NCBI GenBank assembly: GCA_005878325.1
Contig: VBMR01000034.1
Span: 1 to 5,707 of the forward strand
Direction of reading: 5' to 3'
Source of the DNA: Methanobacteriota archaeon
GTDB lineage: Archaea > Thermoplasmatota > Thermoplasmata > RBG-16-68-12
Length of the DNA: 5,707 nucleotides
The notes under the pieces are model-generated. The model was not told the origin of the DNA. It did no database searches and saw only the letters and a list, made by a program, of their open reading frames with translations. Below, piece by piece: positions 1 through 4,410 of this stretch. Position numbers and translations under genes: made by a program. Positions within the stretch are counted from its first letter, which is position 1, and the number at the start of each line of letters is the position of its first letter.

Positions 1-226
1 AGCTCCGGTACCCTCGGACATGATCCATCAGCTGGACTTCGGACGCGAACTGACGAAGTGCGTCCGTGTCACTGAAGTTGGTCGCGATGGCGATGTCATG
101 ACGCCCAAAGACGGCCTCGGCCCGTGCCACGCTCGGCTTCGACCGGAGGGTCGTCAACGTTCTCTCTGCATATCCTGGCGCCACCTTAACGAAGATGACG
201 CTTCTTCCGACTAGTTCGCTTGGCAT
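1..226 (-). CDS. Stand-alone Lrp/AsnC ligand-binding (RAM) domain protein, partial
   Basis: This partial gene runs off the left edge; 75 codons are visible from the ATG at 226-224. The translation begins MPSELVGRSVIFVKVAPG, continues through a helix-like stretch, then VFGRHDIAIATNFSDTDA and ends EVQLMDHVRGYRS. This is the beta-alpha-beta-beta-alpha pattern of the Lrp/AsnC C-terminal RAM domain, including the G-x-x-D turn (GRHD, residues 41-44). In Lrp proteins this domain binds amino acids and drives oligomer assembly. An in-frame TAA (227-229) directly precedes the ATG, so no N-terminal helix-turn-helix can be attached in this frame: it is a RAM-only protein. A Shine-Dalgarno-like GAAGGA (234-239) sits seven bases upstream of the ATG and supports the start. 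RAM domains are about 75-85 residues, so little is missing. Its ligand and partner cannot be told from the sequence; by family it could modulate a full-length Lrp regulator or an enzyme. Confidence 0.8.
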   Translation of the reverse strand, partial: MPSELVGRSVIFVKVAPGYAERTLTTLRSKPSVARAEAVFGRHDIAIATNFSDTDALRQFASEVQLMDHVRGYRS

Positions 227-261
227 TTAAAATTCCTTCGGGCGTCCCGAGAAGGTCCTTC

Positions 262-271
262 CACTTAAGTG
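262..271. repeat. 10-bp perfect palindrome CACTTAAGTG
   Basis: CACTTAAGTG reads the same on both strands. It lies about 36-45 bases upstream of the RAM-domain start codon, at the place where a core promoter element or operator would be expected. A role as a TATA-like element or regulator site is inference; a 10-bp palindrome can arise by chance. Confidence 0.4.
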
Positions 272-296
272 TGCCTACGGATTCTCATGGAGAAAG

Positions 297-308
297 ACCA
301 CATGTGGT
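297..308. repeat. 12-bp perfect palindrome ACCACATGTGGT
   Basis: ACCACATGTGGT is a perfect 12-bp palindrome; symmetry ends at both flanks (G at 296, T at 309). It lies about 70-80 bases upstream of the RAM-domain gene and about 130 bases past the end of L35Ae. Palindromes of this size suit a dimeric regulator, and Lrp-family proteins do use such sites. No regulator is shown to bind here. Confidence 0.4.
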
Positions 309-313
309 TGATT

Positions 314-338
314 CGAGGAAACGAAAAGACCAAAGGAG
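314..338 (-). terminator. Possible T-rich archaeal terminator after L35Ae
   Basis: On the minus strand this stretch reads as a pyrimidine-rich tract with TTT, TTTT and TTT runs, about 100 bases past the L35Ae stop codon. Archaeal RNA polymerase often terminates at such T-rich tracts without a hairpin. The runs are short and interrupted, so the call is tentative. Confidence 0.3.
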
Positions 339-439
339 GGTCTCGCAGGACAGAATCGCGGGATTCGGGAGTTTGACGGGGACCGGTCGCGTTTCGTGAG
401 AGAACGAATCCGCCTCCGGCACCGGGCGTGGCGTTGAGA

Positions 440-706
440 TCACGGGATGATCTGGACCTGGGTGCCGAGGCCTTGCGGCGGAAAGCCGCGGTCCCATCGG
501 ACGCGGAGCGCGCCTTTCGAGCCGTGGAGGGCCACGACCCGGCCCAGGATCTTCAGGCCATCCTTGCGGGCCCACACCACCCGGGCTCCCAGGAGCTCCG
601 CCGCCTGCTTGGGCTTTGCGAGGTCCACGATCGTCTGGTAGCTGTCCTGCTTGAACTTGCTCTGACGGAACGCGGTCACCGTTCCGGACGCCTCGGCCTT
701 CGCCAT
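440..706 (-). CDS. rpl35ae: Large-subunit ribosomal protein L35Ae (eL33)
   Basis: The 88-residue product from the ATG at 706-704 is a small basic protein of the archaeal/eukaryotic 50S/60S subunit. The diagnostic segment is the C-terminal part: HGSKGALRVRWDRGFPPQG (residues 61-79), followed by LGTQVQI, matching the family's His-Gly-x-x-Gly-Ala plus Pro-Pro-x-x-Leu-Gly ending. The N-terminal strand ASGTVTAFRQSK and central GARVVWARKDGLKILGRVV also fit the beta-barrel. A longer reading starts at a TTG (727-725) and adds MGGLGPR. I prefer the ATG because a TATA-like TTATAG (731-736) is centred about 27 bases upstream, placing transcription start on or next to the ATG and implying a leaderless transcript. 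It lies 63 bases after the TBP stop on the same strand, so it may also be co-transcribed with TBP. L35Ae is patchy across archaea, so its presence is mildly informative on lineage. Confidence 0.92.
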   Translation of the reverse strand: MAKAEASGTVTAFRQSKFKQDSYQTIVDLAKPKQAAELLGARVVWARKDGLKILGRVVALHGSKGALRVRWDRGFPPQGLGTQVQIIP

Positions 707-730
707 CCGAGGTCCGAGACCACCCAAGCG

Positions 731-736
731 CTATAA
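731..736 (-). promoter_or_regulatory. TATA-like box for L35Ae
   Basis: On the minus strand this reads TTATAG within GGGCTTATAGCGC. Its centre is about 27 bases upstream of the ATG at 706, the archaeal TATA-to-start distance, so the transcript would begin at the start codon. There is no good Shine-Dalgarno before that ATG, which agrees with a leaderless message. It lies in the short gap after TBP, so it would add a second promoter within a possible TBP-L35Ae unit. Confidence 0.4.
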
Positions 737-769
737 GCCCTCCGGATGCGCTTGCGCGTCGGCCGCGGA

Positions 770-1318
770 TCAGTGCAGGAGCCCTTGCGCCCGGAGCTCG
801 GCCGTGATCTTCTCGATGGCCTTGTCGACGTCCGCGGGCTTGCGGGCCCCGGTGCAGACGACCTTGCCGCTGCCGAACATGAGGAGGACGACCTTCGGGT
901 CGTCGATGCGGTAGACGAGGCCCGGGAACTGTTCCGGCTCGTATTCGACGGCCCCGAGCCCGAGGGTGATCGCGACCGCGTTCAGGTCGAGTTGGGCCCC
1001 GAGGTCCGATGTGGCGACGATGTTCTGGACCTCGATGTCGGGATCCTTCTTGATCGGGATACCGGCCGCCACGATCTGCTTCGACACCCGGTCGATCGCC
1101 GTCTTGACATCCTCGAGGCTCTTCGCTCCGGTGCAGACGACCTTCCCGCTGCGGAAGAGGAGGATCGCCGTCTTCGGTTCCTGGATGCGGTAGATGAGGC
1201 CCGGGAACTGCTCCGGCTCGTACTCGGAGCCGCCGAGGGCGAGGGCGATCGCCTGGAGGTCGAGCTCGTGCCCGAGGGACGTCGACGCGACCACATTCTC
1301 GATCCGGAACTTCGCCAT
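770..1318 (-). CDS. tbp: TATA-box binding protein (TBP)
   Basis: TBP is the archaeal basal transcription factor that binds and bends the TATA box and, with TFB, recruits RNA polymerase. The 182-residue product has the usual archaeal length and two direct repeats, about residues 3-85 and 94-177. Matching signatures are YEPEQFPGLIYRI (33-45) with RSGKVVCTGAK (56-66), and YEPEQFPGLVYRI (126-138) with GSGKVVCTGAR (149-159). The four DNA-kinking phenylalanines of the family correspond to F38, F55, F131 and F148 and are all present. The acidic C-terminal tail of some archaeal TBPs is absent; the protein ends AQGLLH. I chose the ATG at 1318-1316 because GGAGGG lies a few bases upstream; a GTG seven codons earlier (1339) would put that site inside the gene. 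L35Ae follows on the same strand. Whether this is the only TBP of the genome cannot be told from one window. Confidence 0.97.
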   Translation of the reverse strand: MAKFRIENVVASTSLGHELDLQAIALALGGSEYEPEQFPGLIYRIQEPKTAILLFRSGKVVCTGAKSLEDVKTAIDRVSKQIVAAGIPIKKDPDIEVQNIVATSDLGAQLDLNAVAITLGLGAVEYEPEQFPGLVYRIDDPKVVLLMFGSGKVVCTGARKPADVDKAIEKITAELRAQGLLH

Positions 1319-1324
1319 GGGTAC

Positions 1325-1330
1325 CCTCCG
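1325..1330 (-). promoter_or_regulatory. Ribosome binding site deciding the TBP start
   Basis: On the minus strand the sequence GGAGGGTACCC immediately precedes the ATG at 1318. The GGAGG core complements the 16S rRNA 3' end at a normal spacing of about six to seven bases. It favours this ATG over the upstream GTG. Confidence 0.65.
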
Positions 1331-1377
1331 GCCTCGCACAGGCCGGCGCGGTTAGGGTGATGGGACACTGGGTTATG

Positions 1378-1387
1378 CCTTATATGG
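1378..1387 (-). promoter_or_regulatory. TATA box of the TBP gene
   Basis: On the minus strand this reads CCATATAAGG, an AT island in very GC-rich surroundings. It would place transcription start near 1355, giving a leader of roughly 35-40 bases that carries the GGAGGG site. The purine-rich GGGGGAA just upstream could act as the TFB recognition element. If functional, TBP would bind its own promoter, as any TATA promoter requires. The box is nearly symmetrical, so weak firing toward the plus-strand gene is conceivable. Confidence 0.55.
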
Positions 1388-1396
1388 TTCCCCCTG

Positions 1397-1421
1397 CCCC
1401 GCGGCCCTTCGGCGGCCGGGG
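1397..1421. repeat. GC-rich imperfect inverted repeat upstream of the TBP TATA box
   Basis: The left arm CCCCGCGGCC (1397-1406) pairs with GGCCGGGG (1414-1421) if two bases bulge out of the left arm, leaving a short loop. An overlapping alternative pairs CCGGGG (1416-1421) with CCCCGG (1430-1435). It sits just upstream of the TBP core promoter. In DNA this GC-rich such arms can occur by chance, so a role is not shown. Confidence 0.3.
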
Positions 1422-1479
1422 TTCCTGGCCCCCGGGCACGGCACAAGCGCACATTCTTCCGGGGGATGATCGGCCCCTT

Positions 1480-1511
1480 TTGGTCGCCGTTGCGACCGAC
1501 GATGGCGCAAC
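1480..1511 (+). repeat. Two overlapping, mutually exclusive hairpins
   Basis: GGTCGC (1482-1487) pairs perfectly with GCGACC (1492-1497) around a four-base loop, extendable by a wobble and a T-A pair. GTTGCG (1489-1494) can instead pair with CGCAAC (1506-1511) around an 11-base loop. The two stems share bases, so only one can form at a time. They would lie in the leader of the plus-strand gene if transcription starts upstream. No following T-run is seen. Confidence 0.3.
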
Positions 1512-1613
1512 CCTCAAAACGTTTTCGAGCGATATCATCGGGGGGACGATCCGACGCTACCGCGGGAGGGGCCTGTTACACGGGAAGAGGCCGCCCAGAA
1601 GATCCGGGTTGCG

Positions 1614-2678
1614 GTGGATGCCGTCAAGGAAGAGAGGCGCAACGGGCAGGACATCAAGGCTTTGATGCGGATCCTGCAGGATGCCCGAGAGGCGTTCCTC
1701 CGGCAGGCCTTTGAGGAGGCTGCGAGCCGCGCGGAGACCGTGTTGGTCCTTTGCACCGGCATTGATCCGTTTCGGCTGGAAGCGCCCGAACCGGTTCCGG
1801 ATCCTGGGCGAGGACCTGCAAGGGCCCCACGACCCGTTGACCCCCGGACAGGAGTGGCCCCCTCCAGGAGAAAGGTGGGCCTCGCGATCGGGGCCGCCCT
1901 CCTGGTCTCCGTGGTCATCGTGGCGGTCCTGGTCGGGGCGTTGCCGTTTCTGAAGGCTTCCCAAAAGCAACCGTCATACCTGGCGAAGCTGGGCGTGAAC
2001 CAGGCCGAATGGGCGTACGAGAGCCCGACCTTGAGCACCCACACCGCCCGCGGCCAATACTTCCTGTGGCTCAACGTCTCCGTCAATAACTCCGGCACGC
2101 ACTCCCTCGGCGTCGAAGGCTTCGGGTTCAAGCTTCGTTGGAAAGGGGAAACCGCCGGGGTCCCGGGATCCTATGCATGGAGTTCCTTCGACCTGGCTCC
2201 CGGTCGGTCGACCAACGTGACGATCGCCTTCCCCTCGGCGGGACTGAAGACGCCGGATCTGCTGGACTTCCAATATTCGCCTTCCGGGGCCAGCCACGTT
2301 CAGGCATCGGTTCCCGCGCCATTCGCTCCCGCGACCGAGGTGACGTTCGGAGCATCCTCCGCCCAGTGGAAGAACAACGACACGTATGGCCGTCCCCCGA
2401 TCGCCGGCAACCGCTTCCTGTGGCTCGCGTTCGAGATGCGGAATGCTTGGGACCAATCCGCGGTCATCACCGTTTCCTACTTCAAGGCGGAGGGTCTGAG
2501 CGGTTCCATCTATTCAGCGTTGCAACAACAGGGCGCCGTCGAGATCGCGCCGGGCGGCAGGGGGAACGCCACGCTTGTGTTCCAAGTCCCGACCACGTGG
2601 ATACCCAAGGTCCTCCATTACGACATGACGATTGGCCCTTGGGCCGACATGGCGATCGCCACGCCTAGCGGCCCTTGA
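1614..2678 (+). CDS. Single-pass membrane protein with tandem extracytoplasmic beta domains (DUF4352-like)
   Basis: I do not recognise a named gene. The 354-residue product has three parts. Residues 1-50 are a charged, helix-forming cytoplasmic segment (KEERRNGQDIKALMRILQDA and on), followed by a Pro/Arg-rich linker to about 85. A positive RRK (85-87) precedes one membrane helix (about 88-112). Outside are two similar beta-rich domains, about 122-235 and 240-350. Each has an aligned strand starting FLWL (150-153, 268-271) and a late turn with APG (196-198, 312-314) followed by a beta strand. This resembles the immunoglobulin-like DUF4352 domains common in archaeal and Gram-positive surface proteins. 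Five N-glycosylation sequons (N154, N158, N201, N255, N318) all lie on the outer side. The GTG at 1614 is the first usual start in an open frame reaching back to 1470, and no good Shine-Dalgarno precedes it, so the N-terminus is uncertain. The function is unknown. Confidence 0.8.
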   Translation: MDAVKEERRNGQDIKALMRILQDAREAFLRQAFEEAASRAETVLVLCTGIDPFRLEAPEPVPDPGRGPARAPRPVDPRTGVAPSRRKVGLAIGAALLVSVVIVAVLVGALPFLKASQKQPSYLAKLGVNQAEWAYESPTLSTHTARGQYFLWLNVSVNNSGTHSLGVEGFGFKLRWKGETAGVPGSYAWSSFDLAPGRSTNVTIAFPSAGLKTPDLLDFQYSPSGASHVQASVPAPFAPATEVTFGASSAQWKNNDTYGRPPIAGNRFLWLAFEMRNAWDQSAVITVSYFKAEGLSGSIYSALQQQGAVEIAPGGRGNATLVFQVPTTWIPKVLHYDMTIGPWADMAIATPSGP

Positions 2679-2897
2679 AGCTCACCGCAATACGATTCGA
2701 GCCGTTGCAATCGAACGCCCGCACCTTGTGGGTCGCGACTTCCGTGACTCTGCATGCATAACGGTCCTAGGAAGGGCGGAAGCGGCCCGCACGCGGGGCT
2801 GGAAAACGAGGATAACTCGCAACCGATCCGAGAAAGGCAATAGTCTTCGATTCATCCTGTCGTTTTCTTCTCTCGATTCCTCCAGTCAGATCGCGAA
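2679..2897. other. Convergent spacer with no gene seen
   Basis: These 219 bases separate two genes that end toward each other. I find no tRNA-like or other RNA signature and no credible small gene. An open frame crossing it on the plus strand (2632-2982) overlaps the ends of both neighbours and has no recognisable content. A pyrimidine-rich tract near the right side could terminate the plus-strand gene. Confidence 0.5.
2859..2883 (+). terminator. Possible pyrimidine-rich terminator of the membrane-protein gene
   Basis: The plus strand is almost entirely C and T here, including GTCGTTTTCTTCTCTCG, about 180 bases beyond the stop codon. Archaeal termination favours such T-rich tracts and no hairpin is needed. 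The distance from the gene and the interrupted T-runs keep this tentative. Confidence 0.3.
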
Positions 2898-4349
2898 TCA
2901 TCCACCGCCGAACCGTTTTAGGAAACGAATGAAGAACTTCGTTGCGTCGCCCATCCCGGCGAGCCTCGGGTTGCCTTCATAGACGATGTACTCGTCCGGG
3001 GCGTGCATCCGTCCGCCGTGGCCCATGCCGCCCGCGGCCACCGGCGCCTTCAGGAATTCGGTGAACCAATAGAAAGGCGCGCTGCCCGCAATCAGCGGAA
3101 GGATTTCGGGCTCCCGGCCCACCTCCCGGTACGTCCCGAGCAACGCCTGGTTCACGGGCTCCCGGAGGCTCGTCTTGCTCGGGTAGTATCCGTCCATGAG
3201 CGGCGTAATCGAGATGTCCGGGAAGCCATGGGCATCGAGGTGCTTCCGGAGGATCGGGATCACGTCCCGCGGATCCTGGTTCGGAACGAGGCGCACGTCG
3301 ACCTTCGCTGTGGCCTTGTGCGGCAGGACCGTCTTGCTCCCTTCCCCGACGTATCCGCTCCACATCCCATCGATGTTCAACGAGCTCGTGAACATGTACT
3401 TGCGAAGGAGGGAGAGGACGTCTCCATCCGGAAGGTTGTAGGCCGTGAGCTTCCACATCTGCTTCGCTTCGTTCGGGTCGAACGTGGTCGCGAGCTTCGC
3501 GAGAAGGTCTTCGTCCTCCTGATTCGGCGGGGCGACCTTCCGGACGAGGTCCGGAATCAGGATCTCGTTCCCGTTCGTCCGCGTCATCGTCGACAAGGCG
3601 TCGACGAGCCGCCAGGCGGGGCTGTCGACGATCGACTTGTAGCTGCCGTGGATATCGAACTCCGTCGGACCGCGGCCCCACCGCTTCCCGGAGACCTCGA
3701 GCTCGACGTACACGATCCCCTTGCAGCCGAGCCACATCTGCGCTTTCCCGGAGGCATTCTGGATCAAGTACGGAAACAGGCTCCCATCCGCCCCGAGGAG
3801 ACGGTCCCGATTCCCCTTGACGAAATCGGGGAGATGCTTGCTCCCGAGCTCCTCCTCTCCCTCCGCCACGAGCTTCACGGAGAGCGGAAGCTGCCCGCGG
3901 GTCTCCAAGAGGGATTCGAGGGCATTCAGGAAGATGACGAGCGGGCCCTTCGAGTTCATCGCTCCGCGGCCGAAGAGCGCCTTCACGCGGCCGGCCGGCA
4001 AATCGAGCTCGTCGATCGTCCCCGCGAGGGGCGAATAGTGCCAGAGGGCGATATCGTCGTACGGCTGTGTGTCGTACATCAGATACACCAGGAGGGTCTT
4101 CGTCCCCGCCCCGGGAATTTCCCCGTAGACGACGGGGTTCCCTTTCGTCTCGACGATCTCCGTGGTCTCACAGCCGATCATGTCGAACATCCTCGCGAGG
4201 CGGACGGCGCAATCGCGGACGCCTTCCCCCGTCGGGCTGACGCTCGGTTGTCTGATCAGCTCGAGCAAACGCTCTCGGAAGCGGACCTCATGCGCGTCGA
4301 CATATGAGAGCGCTGGATCGGCGGCGTCCACGGCTCTTGCGGCTGGCAT
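2898..4349 (-). CDS. M20-family peptidase homologue with altered metal-site residues
   Basis: The 483-residue product has the length and layout of M20 dipeptidases of the carnosinase/ArgE-DapE type: a catalytic domain, an inserted dimerisation (lid) domain from about residue 215 to 365, and a return to the catalytic domain. Such enzymes are di-zinc cytoplasmic hydrolases of dipeptides or acylated amino acids. Preserved are D93, the catalytic pair E166/E167 in EGEEELGS, the lid His H234 in DIHGSY, and H449 in RMHAPDEY. However, the first ligand motif (usually G-H-x-D) reads LMYDTQP with Met91 for His, the bridging Asp motif (D-x-K-G) reads GRGAMNSKG with Asn132, and the third ligand Asp appears as Asn198. 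The frame is intact. The ATG at 4349 is supported by a CATAAG element (4367-4372) about 20 bases upstream and by the 61-base gap after the ABC ATPase gene, with which it is probably co-transcribed. It may be a divergent peptidase or a non-zinc or inactive relative. Confidence 0.88.
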   Translation of the reverse strand: MPAARAVDAADPALSYVDAHEVRFRERLLELIRQPSVSPTGEGVRDCAVRLARMFDMIGCETTEIVETKGNPVVYGEIPGAGTKTLLVYLMYDTQPYDDIALWHYSPLAGTIDELDLPAGRVKALFGRGAMNSKGPLVIFLNALESLLETRGQLPLSVKLVAEGEEELGSKHLPDFVKGNRDRLLGADGSLFPYLIQNASGKAQMWLGCKGIVYVELEVSGKRWGRGPTEFDIHGSYKSIVDSPAWRLVDALSTMTRTNGNEILIPDLVRKVAPPNQEDEDLLAKLATTFDPNEAKQMWKLTAYNLPDGDVLSLLRKYMFTSSLNIDGMWSGYVGEGSKTVLPHKATAKVDVRLVPNQDPRDVIPILRKHLDAHGFPDISITPLMDGYYPSKTSLREPVNQALLGTYREVGREPEILPLIAGSAPFYWFTEFLKAPVAAGGMGHGGRMHAPDEYIVYEGNPRLAGMGDATKFFIRFLKRFGGG

Positions 4350-4410
4350 TGATCCGTCCGGCTGGTCTTATGCCAGAAGCTGTCAAGAACGAAACCCCAG
4401 CCTTTGCCGG

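Larger units (their letters stand above)
227..439. other. Spacer between L35Ae and the RAM-domain gene
   Basis: These 213 bases hold no gene I can support; the open frames through it on either strand look like shadows. It contains two perfect palindromes (listed separately), a T-rich stretch downstream of L35Ae on the minus strand, and the ribosome binding site of the RAM-domain gene. I see no strong TATA box for that gene. The best candidate is the AT-rich core of the palindrome at 262-271, which would place transcription start around 240 with a leader of about 15 bases. Confidence 0.5.
1319..1613. other. Divergent spacer between TBP and the membrane-protein gene
   Basis: These 295 bases hold the TBP ribosome binding site and TATA box at the left. 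Next to them is a very GC-rich tract with inverted repeats around 1397-1437, and further right a pair of overlapping hairpins at 1480-1511. I see no RNA gene. The plus-strand frame of the downstream gene stays open back to a TGA at 1467-1469 but has no usual start codon before the GTG at 1614. A weak TATA-like GATATC at 1531-1536 could serve that gene. Confidence 0.5.

Noticed and set aside
20..214. 64-codon plus-strand open frame at the left edge
   Set aside because: It lies antisense to the RAM-domain gene, whose minus-strand frame shows family pattern, a start codon and a ribosome binding site.
443..455. C/D-box sRNA-like GATGATC words (also at 1465-1471)
   Set aside because: No matching D box with proper spacing or paired C'/D' boxes was seen, and the first lies inside L35Ae.
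746..1360. 204-codon plus-strand open frame opposite TBP
   Set aside because: It is the antisense of TBP; its apparent internal repeats simply mirror the two TBP repeats.
1378..1387. Resemblance of CCATATAAGG to a eukaryotic CArG box
   Set aside because: Archaea have no SRF/MADS regulators of this type known to me; the archaeal TATA box explains the AT island.
1535..2131. 198-codon minus-strand open frame opposite the membrane-protein gene
   Set aside because: No domain, biased composition, and it conflicts with the plus-strand frame that has a clear membrane helix and duplicated domains.
2690..2760. Possible tRNA, because of TTCGA-like words
   Set aside because: No acceptor, D or anticodon arms can be drawn around them, and the TTCGA words are not in a GGTTCGAATCC context on either strand.
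2632..2982. 116-codon plus-strand open frame across the convergent spacer
   Set aside because: It overlaps the ends of both flanking genes, lacks a ribosome binding site and shows no recognisable sequence.
3003..4307. Long 434-codon plus-strand open frame opposite the M20 gene
   Set aside because: It is the antisense shadow of the M20 gene in GC-rich DNA. Its translation is Arg/Leu-rich low-information sequence without a recognisable domain, whereas the minus strand has clear M20 motifs.
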